Source: Burkholderiales bacterium (GTDB taxonomy: Bacteria; Pseudomonadota; Gammaproteobacteria; Burkholderiales; SG8-41). Taken from it: a DNA stretch of 64,000 nt. Below are positions 53,088 through 61,080 of the stretch, one piece after another (the stretch's first letter is position 1; the number at the start of each line of letters is the position of its first letter). The position numbers were made by a program, and so were the translations under genes. The stretch covers positions 217,400 to 281,399 of the forward strand of contig DATAJS010000003.1 of assembly GCA_036262035.1 (NCBI GenBank). The letters run 5' to 3'. Under the pieces are notes generated by a model, which saw only the letters and a program-made list of their open reading frames with translations, searched no databases and was not told the origin of the DNA.

Positions 53088-53291
53088 ATGCATACGAACG
53101 AGCCGACCCCGATCAAGGACCGCGCGGGCGTCGTCGTGGGCAGCATCGAAGTGCTGCCGAACGGGGACCAGGTGCTGCGGGACACCGAAAACAAGATCCG
53201 CGGTTATTACGAAGCGCAGGGCGACCACACACGCGACGCCGAGCAGAACATCGTCGCGAAGGGGAACAAGCTCAGATCGATGATTTGTTGA
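53088..53291 (+). CDS. small 4-fold beta-wing-like protein
   Basis: 67 residues: MHTNEPTPIKDRAGVVVGSI, EVLPNGDQVLRDTENKIRGY and YEAQGDHTRDAEQNIVAKGN, ending KLRSMIC. The pattern of short strands each with a Gly and Asn/Asp turn resembles a small family of all-beta proteins seen in Betaproteobacteria (xVGxIxxxxNGxxxxxDxxNxxxGxY). Function unknown. GGGAAG lies upstream of the ATG. Followed by a REP-like repeat. Confidence 0.65.
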   Translation: MHTNEPTPIKDRAGVVVGSIEVLPNGDQVLRDTENKIRGYYEAQGDHTRDAEQNIVAKGNKLRSMIC

Positions 53292-53296
53292 CGCCC

Positions 53297-53393
53297 GTCA
53301 TCGCGACGAGCGGCAGCGACGACGCAATCCCGGAACGTCCGCTCCGCGCGCCGCGGGATCGCCGCGTCGCTATCGCTCCTCGCGATGACGGTG
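53297..53393. repeat. REP-like palindromic repeat, copy 6
   Basis: GTCATCGCGACGAGCGGCAG then CGACGACGCAATCCCGG, and CTATCGCTCCTCGCGATGAC at the end. Same family as at 4079, between the convergent small protein and Nudix genes. Confidence 0.8.
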
Positions 53394-53400
53394 AATGCGG

Positions 53401-53814
53401 CTATTCCCCGAGCGTCTCCCGAGCCCACTCCAGCACGATCGCCAGCCGCGGCGGCAGCAGGTCTTCGGCCTCGTCGAACGTGACCCAGCGGAACTCGTGG
53501 TGCTCGGGCCGGCCGAGCTCGTGCGAGATCGGCAGGTGCACGGTCTCGTCGCCGGTCTCGGCGAGGTAATAGCGGGCGATCTTGCCGTTCGCGTAGGGCA
53601 GCGTCTCGCGATAGCTCGTCTCGCCGAGAAAGTGGAGCTCGGTGAGGCCGGTCTCCTCGGTGCACTCGCGCTTGGCGGCGTCGAGCGCCTCCTCGCCGGG
53701 CTCGATCTTGCCTTTCGGGAAATCCCAGTTCTTGTACGCGCGCAGCACCAGCATGCGCCAGCCGTGCGCCGTGCGCTTGAGCGGAATGACTCCTGCGGAT
53801 ATGACCTTCGCCAT
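53401..53814 (-). CDS. Nudix hydrolase
   Basis: 137 residues. The Nudix box GKIEPGEEALDAAKRECTEE continuing TGL fits GX5EX7REUXEEXGU, with the catalytic Glu residues in place; FPKGK precedes it, which points to the diadenosine-tetraphosphatase/NUDT2-like branch. Later KIARYYLAE and WVTFDEAEDLL match this branch. Substrates are likely dinucleoside polyphosphates or related (inference). Its ATG directly follows the stop of the ROK kinase gene, so the two are translationally linked. Confidence 0.9.
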   Translation of the reverse strand: MAKVISAGVIPLKRTAHGWRMLVLRAYKNWDFPKGKIEPGEEALDAAKRECTEETGLTELHFLGETSYRETLPYANGKIARYYLAETGDETVHLPISHELGRPEHHEFRWVTFDEAEDLLPPRLAIVLEWARETLGE

Positions 53815-54717
53815 TCAGACCTCTTCCCAGAGCAGCGCCGCGCCGCGCACCCCGCTCGAATCGCCGTGGAAGTTCGGCACCAGACGGTTGCGCACGACGT
53901 CGGAAAAAACCCAGCGTTTCCACAGCCGCGGCACGCTCGCGTACAGCCGCTCGATGTTGGACACCCCGCCGCCGAGCACGATCACGTCGGGATCGAGCAG
54001 GTTGACCACCGAAGCGAGCGCGCGCGCGAGCCGTTCCTCGTAACGCGCGAGTGAGGCTTCCGCTTCGCTCGCCCCGCCCGCAGCACGGGCGACGATCTCC
54101 TCGGGAGCAAGTTTTTCGCCTGTTTGCCGCTCGTGATCGGCGGCAAGGCCGACGCCCGACAGAAACGTCTCTATGCAGCCCGTCCTGCCGCAATAGCACG
54201 CCGGGCCCGGCCGCTCGTGCGGCTCGGGCCACGGCAGCGGATTGTGCCCCCATTCCCCGGCGATCGAGTTCGCGCCCTGGAGCACGCGGCCGTGCACGAC
54301 GATGCCGCCGCCGACGCCGGTGCCGAGGATCACGCCGAAAGCGGTCCGCGCGTTGCGCGCCGCGCCGTCGACCGCTTCCGACAGCGCGAAGCAGTTCGCG
54401 TCGTTGGCGATGCGGATCTCGCGGCCGATCGCCCGCTCGAGGTCCTGCTTGAGCGGCTTACCGTTGAGGCAGGTCGAGTTGGAGTTGCGGATGAGCCCGG
54501 TGGCCGGGGAGAGCGCGCCCGGCGTGCCGATGCCGATGCTCGCTCGCTTGTGAAGCTCGATCTCGGCCTCGCGCACGAGCTTCGCGACCAGCGCGACCGT
54601 CGCGTCGTAATCGCCGGCAGGCGTCGCCTCGCGGCGGCGCAGGAGCTCGTTATGGCGATCGTCGAGCGCGATGATCTCGGTCTTGGTGCCGCCGAGATCG
54701 ATGCCGATGCGCAGCAC
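53815..54717 (-). CDS. ROK-family sugar kinase (fructokinase/glucokinase-like)
   Basis: 300 residues. ATP-binding GIDLGGTKTEIIALD, catalytic Asp in IANDANCFALSEAVDG, the glycine-rich GVILGTGVGGGIVVHGRV, and the zinc site GHNPLPW with PACYCGRTGCIETFLSG (CxCGxxGCxE). These are ROK features without the N-terminal DNA-binding domain, hence a kinase rather than a repressor. Closest in type to the Mak/fructokinase group. First of a minus-strand run with the Nudix gene. Confidence 0.93.
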   Translation of the reverse strand: MLRIGIDLGGTKTEIIALDDRHNELLRRREATPAGDYDATVALVAKLVREAEIELHKRASIGIGTPGALSPATGLIRNSNSTCLNGKPLKQDLERAIGREIRIANDANCFALSEAVDGAARNARTAFGVILGTGVGGGIVVHGRVLQGANSIAGEWGHNPLPWPEPHERPGPACYCGRTGCIETFLSGVGLAADHERQTGEKLAPEEIVARAAGGASEAEASLARYEERLARALASVVNLLDPDVIVLGGGVSNIERLYASVPRLWKRWVFSDVVRNRLVPNFHGDSSGVRGAALLWEEV

Positions 54718-54726
54718 GCACGCGCG

Positions 54727-55122
54727 CTACGGCATCTGGATCTTGCCGCCTCCGCCGAGTCCGCCCGGTCCGAGGCCGCCCATGCCGCCCTGCGGCACGA
54801 CGATCGACGATGCCTGCTGGCGGCGCAGCTCCTGGAGCTCGCGAACGGTGCGCTCGATCGCTTCCTTCGCGGCGTCGCCGAACTTGTCGACGGCTTCGGC
54901 GAGCGTCGCCGCCTCGATCTCGAAGCTGATCGGCAGCGGGCCCGCGCCGGTCATGATCTGCGCCTCGCCCATATAGAGCACGGGGCGCGTGCTGTCGGTG
55001 GTGTTGTCGGCCGACAGCGGCGTCAGCACCCGGATGGTGCCGACTTTGCGGTCGGTGATGATGTCTTCGCGGTACAGCGACGCCGGATCCATTCTCGGAT
55101 CGGCTTCAGCCCTCTGCGCCAT
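54727..55122 (-). CDS. conserved hypothetical cytoplasmic protein
   Basis: 131 residues starting MAQRAEADPRMDPASLYRED (ATG 55122, chosen since the longer frame to 55233 has no family-like content). It continues IITDRKVGTIRVLTPL and VLYMGEAQIMTGAGPLPISF, has a helix EAVDKFGDAAKEAIERTVRE and a Gly-rich tail (GGMGGLGPGGLGGGG). I have seen such proteins annotated only as conserved hypothetical. It is between the ROK kinase gene (9 bases downstream) and the Hfq-like gene (43 bases upstream). Confidence 0.75.
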   Translation of the reverse strand: MAQRAEADPRMDPASLYREDIITDRKVGTIRVLTPLSADNTTDSTRPVLYMGEAQIMTGAGPLPISFEIEAATLAEAVDKFGDAAKEAIERTVRELQELRRQQASSIVVPQGGMGGLGPGGLGGGGKIQMP

Positions 55123-55165
55123 GATGTCCTCGCAAGCCTTACGTGATCGCCGAAGGGTACCAGAA

Positions 55166-55438
55166 CTAGGGTCGCGGCGGGCGCGGGCGTGCGGTCCTGG
55201 GCCCGGTCGGAGCCGGCTTGGATGCGCGGGCACCCTTGGTGTCCGGCACGACGGTCGCGACGACGCGCTTGAGCACGAGCTGAGGCGGCGTGCCGTGGAG
55301 CCTGATCGAATACTGGTCGAAGGACTGGATGAGCCCGGCGAGCCGGATGCCGTTGACGAGGAACACCGACACCGGCACTCGCTGCTTGCGCAGCGTGTTC
55401 AGAAACTCGTTCTGCAGCAGTTGCGTCTGGTCGTTCAT
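55166..55438 (-). CDS. divergent Hfq-like RNA-binding protein
   Basis: 90 residues. The N-terminal part follows Hfq: LLQNEFLNTLRKQRVPVSVF, LVNGIRLAGLIQSFDQYSIR. In the Sm2 motif, however, LVLKRVVATVVP stands where Hfq has MVYKHAISTVVP: the aromatic before Lys and the conserved His are replaced by Leu and Arg, and FDQF is FDQY. The His/Lys region lines the proximal RNA face in Hfq. The tail is Pro/Arg-rich (TARPRPPRP). It is probably an Hfq paralog with altered RNA binding. The canonical hfq with miaA/hflX is not in the window. Confidence 0.85.
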   Translation of the reverse strand: MNDQTQLLQNEFLNTLRKQRVPVSVFLVNGIRLAGLIQSFDQYSIRLHGTPPQLVLKRVVATVVPDTKGARASKPAPTGPRTARPRPPRP

Positions 55439-55601
55439 GCGTAGGTTAGCGGACGGTGTCGTCGAAAAAACTCCGATTGTGCCACCAAATGACACTGCCG
55501 CCGCGCCATGGAGTGCGGAGTAAGATCAAGACCTTGCAACGGGCACGGCACTTGCGGCCGCAAACCGGTGTACACACATTCCACACATTCGAAGGTGCAC
55601 C

Positions 55602-56015
55602 ATGGCCGACATCACCGTCGATCGCTCCGTCGACGCGCCCGCGCAGAACCTCATCACGATCACGCACGTCATGTATGCGCTGCACGGATTCAGCGCGCTG
55701 ATGGGCGTGCTGAGCGCGGCGACCGTCATCACCGCGTTCCTGTTCGGCTGGCCGTCGATCATCGCCGTCATCATCAACTACGTGAAGCGCGACGAGGTGC
55801 GCGGCACGTGGCTGGATTCCCATTTCTCGTGGCAGTTGCGCACTTTCTGGTATGCGGTGCTGTGGGCGGTGGTCGCGTTCGTGCTCGCGATCACGCTCGT
55901 CGGCATCGTCCTCGCCGTGCCGGTCGCCTTCGCGCTCACGATCTGGATCGTGTATCGCGTGATCCGCGGCTGGATGACGCTGTCTCAGGGGAAACCGATC
56001 GTTCTGAAGAAGTGA
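55602..56015 (+). CDS. DUF4870-family membrane protein
   Basis: 137 residues with about three membrane segments: YALHGFSALMGVLSAATVIT, then ITAFLFGWPSIIAVIINYVK, and YAVLWAVVAFVLAITLVGIV with VPVAFALTIWIVYRVI. The charged loop RDEVRGTWLDSHFSWQLRTF between helices is the family mark. Function unknown. The S4 gene starts 4 bases after its stop. Confidence 0.82.
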   Translation: MADITVDRSVDAPAQNLITITHVMYALHGFSALMGVLSAATVITAFLFGWPSIIAVIINYVKRDEVRGTWLDSHFSWQLRTFWYAVLWAVVAFVLAITLVGIVLAVPVAFALTIWIVYRVIRGWMTLSQGKPIVLKK

Positions 56016-56019
56016 GGCC

Positions 56020-56418
56020 GTGACGAAGGACGAATCCAATGTCCGCATCGACAAATGGCTGTGGGCCGCGCGCTTCTTCAAGACGCGCTCGGCGGCGCAA
56101 GCCGCGATCGAAGGCGGCAAGGTCAAGCTGAACGGCGAGCGCACCAAGCCTGCCAAAGAGCTCAAGACCGGCGACCGCCTTTCGATCCACATCGGGCTCT
56201 ACGACTGGGACGTCACCGTCCTCAAGCTCTCTTCGCAGCGCGGCTCGGCGCCGGTCGCGCGCCTGCTGTACGAGGAAGACGAAGCGAGCCGCCTCGCGCG
56301 CGAGGACGCGATCGCGAAGCGCCGCGTCACGTTCGAGCCCGCGCTGGCGCGTAAAGGCGAAGGCCGCCCGACCAAGCGCGACCGGCGCGACCTCGACCGT
56401 TGGAACGATCCGGAATAA
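56020..56418 (+). CDS. S4-domain RNA-binding protein, Hsp15 family
   Basis: GTG start, 132 residues. S4 domain: VRIDKWLWAARFFKTRSAAQ, AAIEGGKVKLNGERTKPAKE, then LKTGDRLSIHIG, and a basic C-terminal tail (RPTKRDRRDLDRWND). Hsp15 (HslR) binds free 50S subunits with nascent chains and helps recycle stalled ribosomes. The length and tail fit. Four bases after the DUF4870 stop, so coupled. A strong hairpin follows the stop. Confidence 0.92.
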   Translation: MTKDESNVRIDKWLWAARFFKTRSAAQAAIEGGKVKLNGERTKPAKELKTGDRLSIHIGLYDWDVTVLKLSSQRGSAPVARLLYEEDEASRLAREDAIAKRRVTFEPALARKGEGRPTKRDRRDLDRWNDPE

Positions 56419-56423
56419 AACCA

Positions 56424-56451
56424 GGGTCTGACCCCGTACGGGGTCAGACCC
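56424..56451. terminator. intrinsic terminator formed from a GGGTCTGACCCC repeat
   Basis: A perfect 28-base palindrome, GGGTCTGACCCCGT (56424-56437) with ACGGGGTCAGACCC (56438-56451), followed by TCGGTTTTT. It separates the convergent hslR-like and phoD-like genes and can serve the forward gene as a rho-independent terminator. It is the same repeat unit as at 52284 and in the CocE gene at 30538. Confidence 0.85.
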
Positions 56452-56458
56452 TCGGTTT

Positions 56459-58006
56459 TTACGCGCGGTGCGCGCCCGGCCTGCCGTCTTCCACCGCGAA
56501 CGTCGCGAGCGTGTGTATGGGTGCGTCCGGTTCCTTGACCGTGCCGACGGTCCTCAGCCGCGCGACGCAGCGCGCGGGCGTGATATCCAGCGTCGCATAG
56601 CCGCGCCGCGCGCCGTTGGCGAAGCGGAAGTGGGGATTCTCCTTGAGCAGCGCTTCGACGCGCGCGACCGACGGACCCTGCGAGGTGATCGACGGCCCGC
56701 AGATCTCGGTCGCGACGACGGGCGAGCGCGCGTCGTCGAAATTCGCCTTGAGATCGCACACCGCCGACATGTGCACGTCGCCGCTGATCACCAGGGGATT
56801 GCGTAACGCACGCTGCGCGACCGCCGCGAGCAGGCGCTCGCGCGCGCGCGGATAGCCGTCCCAGCCGTCGGTCCAGAAGTCCCCGCCGGGTCCCGCCCGG
56901 CGGTCGGCCTGCGCCATCAGGGTCTGCTGCGCGACGATGTTCCACGCGGCGCGCGAGCGCCCGAAGCTCTCGTCCAGCCACTGCTCCTGCGCGCTGCCGA
57001 GCATCGTCAGCGAGCGGTCGAGCCTCTGGCGGCAGTCCTCTTCCTTCACCACGGTGCTGCCGCCGCGTCCTTCCGGCGGACACGCCTGATGCGACCGGTA
57101 CTGACGGTCGTCGAGCACGTAGAAGCTCGCGAGCCGCCCGTAGTCGAGCGCGGTGTGCAGGCGCATCGCGGGGCCGCGCGGCCGCGCCCACGCCGGCAGC
57201 GGCATGTGCTCGTAATAGGCCTGGTAGGCCGCGGCGCGCCGCGCGAGGAACGCCTCGGGAGAATCCAGGACCTGCGATCGGTCGTTGGCGTAGTCGTTCT
57301 GCACTTCGTGGTCGTCCCACGTGACGATCCACGGGAACGCGGCGTGCGCCGCGCGCAGGTCGTCGTCGAGCTTGTAGAGCGCGTGGCGCGTGCGGTACTC
57401 GGCGAGCGTGTACGGCTGGTCGGAGCCGTGCGAGCGCACGAGGTTGCGGCCCCACGACGACTCGTAGATGTAGTCGCCGAGGTGCACGACGAGGTCGAGG
57501 TCCTCGCGCGCCATGTGGCGGTACGCGGTGAACCAGCCCTGCTCGTACTGCTGGCACGACGCGAACGCGAGCCTCAGGCGCGAAGGCGCCGCCTCGGCGG
57601 CGGGCGCGGTGCTCGTGCGTCCGACGGGGCTCGTCGCCTCGCCGGCGTGGAAGCGATACCAGTAAGGCCTCCCCGGCTCGAGGCCTTTGACGTCGACGTG
57701 CACCGAATGCGCCCACTCGGCCGCGGCGGTCGTGCGGCCGTTCGCGGCGATCGTGCGGAAGGCCTCGTCGCTCGCGACTTCCCAGCGCACCTCGACCGCG
57801 GCCGGGCGCATGCCGCCGCCTTCCAGCGGCCGCGGCGCGAGCCGCGTCCACAGCGTCATGCCGCCCGGATGCGGATAGCCCGATGCGACGCCGAGCGCGA
57901 ACGGATCGCGCTCGAACGCTCTCGCGATCACGCGCACGGGCGAGGCCGCGTATGCGGCACCCAGCGCGGCGGCGCGCAGCAGGAAAGCTCTGCGAGTGGG
58001 GAGCAT
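56459..58006 (-). CDS. PhoD-like alkaline phosphatase/phosphodiesterase
   Basis: 515 residues with an N-terminal Tat-type signal (MLPTRRAFLLRAAALGAAYA). Residues about 40-130 form the N-terminal fibronectin-like domain (GVASGYPHPGGMTLWTRLAP). The metallophosphatase core has FASCQQYEQGWFTAYRHMAR, VHLGDYIYE, TWDDHEVQNDYAND and NPLVISGDVHMSAVCD, in the order of PhoD enzymes. The start ATG 58006 is where the twin-arginine leader begins. Exported, Ca/Fe-dependent phosphoesterase acting on phosphodiesters or monoesters, often induced by phosphate limitation. I see no clear Pho box. Confidence 0.93.
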   Translation of the reverse strand: MLPTRRAFLLRAAALGAAYAASPVRVIARAFERDPFALGVASGYPHPGGMTLWTRLAPRPLEGGGMRPAAVEVRWEVASDEAFRTIAANGRTTAAAEWAHSVHVDVKGLEPGRPYWYRFHAGEATSPVGRTSTAPAAEAAPSRLRLAFASCQQYEQGWFTAYRHMAREDLDLVVHLGDYIYESSWGRNLVRSHGSDQPYTLAEYRTRHALYKLDDDLRAAHAAFPWIVTWDDHEVQNDYANDRSQVLDSPEAFLARRAAAYQAYYEHMPLPAWARPRGPAMRLHTALDYGRLASFYVLDDRQYRSHQACPPEGRGGSTVVKEEDCRQRLDRSLTMLGSAQEQWLDESFGRSRAAWNIVAQQTLMAQADRRAGPGGDFWTDGWDGYPRARERLLAAVAQRALRNPLVISGDVHMSAVCDLKANFDDARSPVVATEICGPSITSQGPSVARVEALLKENPHFRFANGARRGYATLDITPARCVARLRTVGTVKEPDAPIHTLATFAVEDGRPGAHRA

Positions 58007-58067
58007 GGTCCGACTATAACGCTCGAGGTTTGCGCGGCGGTGACACGGCGCGCGGTATGATCGTTCG

Positions 58068-58937
58068 ATGGCGACGCTCAACGTGATCGGCGCGGGCCGC
58101 GTGGGCCGCACGCTCGCCGCGCTCTTTGCCCGCTCGGGAATCTTCGAGACGGGCGACGTGCTCAGCTCGACACCGGCGAGCACGCGCGAGGCCGTCGGGT
58201 TCATCGGCGCCGGGAACGCGGCGGACGCGCCGGAGCGCATGCACGCGGCCGACGTGTGGCTCATCGCCACGCCCGACCGGGCGATACGTACCACGTGCGA
58301 GCGGCTGGCGGCGACGTCGCTGCTGCGGCCGGGCGACATCGTCTTCCATTGCAGCGGTGCGCTGTCGTCCACCGAGCTCGGCGGCGCGGCTGCAGGCGGC
58401 GCGCAGGTCGCGAGCGTGCACCCGCTGAAGACTTTCGCGTCGCCGTCCGAGGCCGTGCAGACGTTCGCCGGAACACCGTGCGTGGCCGAAGGCGACGGCG
58501 CCGCGCTGCGCGTGCTCGAGCCCGCTTTCGAGCGCATCGGCGCGCGCCTGCTGCACATCGACGGCGATGGGAAGACGCTCTACCACGCCGCGAGCGTCGT
58601 GGTGTGCAACTACCTCGTCGCGCTGCTCGACACCGGCCTGCGCTGCTACGAACAGGCGGGCCTGTCGCGCGACACGGCCGCGAAGCTGATCGAGCCCATC
58701 GTCCGCGAGACCGTCGAGCACGTCTTCAGCGTCGGTCCCGCACGCTCGCTGACCGGCCCGATCTCGCGCGGCGACGATGCCGTGATCGCCCGGCATCTCG
58801 AGGCGCTACGCTCGATGGATTCGACGGTGAGCGCGATCTATCGCGCGCTCGGCACGGCGACGGTCGATCTCGCGCGCGAGCAGGGCATGGCGCGGCCCGA
58901 CGCGCTTGCGCGCATCGCGGCGCTGCTGCGCGGCTGA
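58068..58937 (+). CDS. Rossmann-like/DUF2520 domain protein
   Basis: 289 residues. NAD(P)-binding LNVIGAGRVGRTLAALFARS, then a ProC/ketopantoate reductase-like fold with DVWLIATPDRAIRTTCERLA, DIVFHCSGALSSTELG and VASVHPLKTFASPSEAV, followed by a DUF2520 helical domain (YHAASVVVCNYLVALLDTGL, GPISRGDDAVIARHLEAL). This pairing is a known uncharacterised oxidoreductase-like family. Divergent from phoD with 61 bases between. Confidence 0.9.
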   Translation: MATLNVIGAGRVGRTLAALFARSGIFETGDVLSSTPASTREAVGFIGAGNAADAPERMHAADVWLIATPDRAIRTTCERLAATSLLRPGDIVFHCSGALSSTELGGAAAGGAQVASVHPLKTFASPSEAVQTFAGTPCVAEGDGAALRVLEPAFERIGARLLHIDGDGKTLYHAASVVVCNYLVALLDTGLRCYEQAGLSRDTAAKLIEPIVRETVEHVFSVGPARSLTGPISRGDDAVIARHLEALRSMDSTVSAIYRALGTATVDLAREQGMARPDALARIAALLRG

Positions 58938-58953
58938 GCTACGAGCCTGCGAT

Positions 58954-59346
58954 TCACTTCGTAACCGGTGCCAGCAGGTTCGCGTCACGCGCGAGCAGCC
59001 ACTTGCCGTTCTGCTTGTTGAGTATCGTCAGCGTGTGGCCCGCACGAGTCATCGCCTGGCCGCCGGGCGGGGTCACGACGACCGTAAGCCGGGTCCACAT
59101 GAAAGCCCAGTCGCCGATCACCCGGATCTCCTGGATCTCGCTCTGCCCGTCGATTTGCGGTGCGCCGCCGCCGGCTTGCGCCTGCGCCGCCGCCGCGAAG
59201 TCGGCCTTGCGCATGAGCTTGCCGCCGGGCAGCAGGAACACCGCGTCGTCCGCCATCAGCGAGAGCACCGTGCCGACGTCGCCGGCTTTCGTCGCGTCCA
59301 TCCACGTCGCGACCAGCGCCCGGATCTGTCTTTCGTCGTCGCTCAC
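58954..59346 (-). CDS. SnoaL/DUF4440-like (SgcJ/EcaC) NTF2-fold protein
   Basis: 130 residues: ERQIRALVATWMDATKAGDV, GTVLSLMADDAVFLLPGGKL, AFMWTRLTVVVTPPGG and the final QNGKWLLARDANLLAP form the NTF2-like barrel of the SgcJ/EcaC group. These small proteins are often named oxidoreductases without evidence. Its start overlaps the stop of the upstream membrane protein gene by 4 bases (ATGA), so translation is coupled. Confidence 0.85.
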   Translation of the reverse strand: MSDDERQIRALVATWMDATKAGDVGTVLSLMADDAVFLLPGGKLMRKADFAAAAQAQAGGGAPQIDGQSEIQEIRVIGDWAFMWTRLTVVVTPPGGQAMTRAGHTLTILNKQNGKWLLARDANLLAPVTK

Positions 59347-59807
59347 GATTGCGGCACCCGGCCCAGTCGCACGCCCAGCATCACCGCTCCCGCGGTCAGC
59401 AGCGTGAGCAGGGCGTTCTGTATGGGGGTGTAAGCGTCCCAGCTCAGCCCGAAGCCGATCAGCGCCGCAAGCGCCGCGAGGATCGCGCCGACGCGATACT
59501 CGTCGCGGCGCGCGATGCGCGCAGCGACGAAACCGCCGAGCAAGGACAGCGCGCCGCCCGCGAGCGAGCCGACGATGAAGATCGCCGGATCGTCGGGCGC
59601 TTTCGCCAGCGCGGCGGCGATCTCGTCGTCGCTCATGCCGCGGCTCGCGAGCGATCCGGCGTAGAGGATCGTCATCAGGACGCCGACGAGCAGCGACCCG
59701 CCGACGTCGATGGCGAGACCGGCGAGCACGGCCTTGACGGGAGAGCCCGGCTTGCGGGGCGGGTCCTCGACAGGGGCTTCGGGCGTGGCGTAGGGGTTCG
59801 CGGACAT
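59343..59807 (-). CDS. small integral membrane protein of unknown function
   Basis: 154 residues. A proline-rich cytoplasmic N-terminus (MSANPYATPEAPVEDPPRKP) is followed by four hydrophobic helices: VKAVLAGLAIDVGGSLLVGV, IFIVGSLAGGALSLLGGFVA, VGAILAALAALIGFGLSW and ALLTLLTAGAVMLGVRLG. The opening NPYATPxA is common among small Proteobacterial membrane proteins. Overlaps the NTF2-fold gene downstream by 4 bases. Confidence 0.75.
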   Translation of the reverse strand: MSANPYATPEAPVEDPPRKPGSPVKAVLAGLAIDVGGSLLVGVLMTILYAGSLASRGMSDDEIAAALAKAPDDPAIFIVGSLAGGALSLLGGFVAARIARRDEYRVGAILAALAALIGFGLSWDAYTPIQNALLTLLTAGAVMLGVRLGRVPQS

Positions 59808-59825
59808 GTCAGACGCCGACCTCCA

Positions 59826-60080
59826 TCACGCTGTCTGCTCGAGCGCGCGTTCGTCGCTGCGCTGCTCGCCCTCGGGATAGTGGTACCACGCTTCGTGCGG
59901 CGACAGAACCCCGCATTGCGGGCATTGCGTCTTCGGCCACCGGAAGCCGCAGCCGGGACACACGCCGCGGGTCCAGAACGTATGCCAGGTGGTGCCGCAG
60001 CTCGGCACGCATTGCCAGCGATCCTCGGCGCGCGGGCGGTACTCGCAGGCGGGGCAGTAGATCTGCGCTTCCTTGCTCAT
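59826..60080 (-). CDS. small zinc-ribbon protein
   Basis: 84 residues with four Cys-x-x-Cys-like pairs: IYCPACEYRPRAED, WQCVPSCGTTWHTFWTRG, VCPGCGFRWPKTQC and PQCGVLSPHEAWYHYPEG. They could bind two or three zinc ions. Its start overlaps the VOC gene's stop by 4 bases (ATGA). The alternative start 12 residues upstream (MDDERRR) lies inside the VOC gene. The protein may bind nucleic acid or another protein. Function unknown. Confidence 0.75.
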   Translation of the reverse strand: MSKEAQIYCPACEYRPRAEDRWQCVPSCGTTWHTFWTRGVCPGCGFRWPKTQCPQCGVLSPHEAWYHYPEGEQRSDERALEQTA

Positions 60081-60505
60081 GCGTCGTCGCTCGTCGTCCA
60101 TTGCGGATTCCACGCGACTTCCCACAGGTGCTCGTCCGGATCCATGAAATAGCCGGCATAGCCGCCCCAGACCGTGTCGTGCGCGGGTTTGACGATCGTT
60201 GCACCCGCGCGCGCCGCCTGCTCCATGACCGCGTCGACTTCCGCCTTCGACGAAACATTGTGCCCGATCGTGAGGTCCACGGGATTCGGCCGGCCCGAGT
60301 GAATGCCGGTATCGTGTGCGATGCTGGCGCGGGGCCACAGCGCGAGCTTCAGCCCCGCCTGCAGCTCGAAGAAAGCCACCGCGCCGTGCTCGAATTCGGT
60401 GCCGACGACGCCGTCGGTGGCGAGGCCGAGCCCGTCGCGGTAGAAGCGCACCGCGCGGTCCAGGTCGTCGACGCCGAGCGTCAGCAGGGTGATTCGGGGC
60501 TTCAT
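60077..60505 (-). CDS. VOC (glyoxalase/bleomycin-resistance) family protein
   Basis: 142 residues: ITLLTLGVDDLDRAVRFYRD, GLGLATDGVVGTEFEHGAVA, AVMEQAARAGATIVKPAHDT and the C-terminal WGGYAGYFMDPDEHLWEVAW, with the metal-site Glu in the last motif. Substrate unknown. Upstream of the zinc-ribbon gene (coupled) and 13 bases downstream of the SRPBCC gene, all on the minus strand. Confidence 0.9.
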   Translation of the reverse strand: MKPRITLLTLGVDDLDRAVRFYRDGLGLATDGVVGTEFEHGAVAFFELQAGLKLALWPRASIAHDTGIHSGRPNPVDLTIGHNVSSKAEVDAVMEQAARAGATIVKPAHDTVWGGYAGYFMDPDEHLWEVAWNPQWTTSDDA

Positions 60506-60518
60506 GGCTTGCTGTGCG

Positions 60519-60971
60519 CTAGCCGCCGCGCGCGACTTCGGCCGCCAGCCGCGACAGGTTCTGCTCGTTCGCGTTGATGACGAACGGCGCGACGTGATCG
60601 CGGTGTTCCGCGGTGTCGAACACCTGCCGCCAGCCGACCCGCGTGCCGGCGCCTACGCGCTCTAGCGCGATCGTCAGGATGAAGTGATGGTCTTTGGCAA
60701 TGTGCTCCACCACCACGCGCTGCGCCGGCACGATCTCGACGAAGCGGTTCTCGTTGGGATAATCGGCGCCGTCGGGGCCGTGCATCACGAAACGCCACTG
60801 ACCGCCCGGCCGGAAGTCGAACGCTTCGAACGTGCTCGAGAATCCGTCCGGCCCCCACCAGCGCGCGAGGCGGGCAGGGTCGGCGACAGCCGCGAAGACG
60901 CGCTCGGGCGTCGCTTCGATCAGCTTCGAGTGGACGCATTCGCGGTCGGCGGTGGAGAGGGGAGTGCTCAT
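60519..60971 (-). CDS. SRPBCC/AHSA1-family protein
   Basis: 150 residues: SKLIEATPERVFAAVADPAR then LARWWGPDGFSSTFEAFDFR, PGGQWRFVMHGPDG and the C-terminal RVGWRQVFDTAEH motif of the Aha1-like START fold. Such proteins bind hydrophobic ligands and are common next to VOC proteins. First gene of the minus-strand run ending at 59826. Confidence 0.9.
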   Translation of the reverse strand: MSTPLSTADRECVHSKLIEATPERVFAAVADPARLARWWGPDGFSSTFEAFDFRPGGQWRFVMHGPDGADYPNENRFVEIVPAQRVVVEHIAKDHHFILTIALERVGAGTRVGWRQVFDTAEHRDHVAPFVINANEQNLSRLAAEVARGG

Positions 60972-61080
60972 CGGTTCGGCTCTGGCGTTCGCGCCGATCG
61001 TAGCGTACGCGGCGACCGGCGTGCGGCGCTGCTGCCCGACGGCATCGGCGAAAGCGCGGTCGCGTCGGCTCGAGCTCGAG

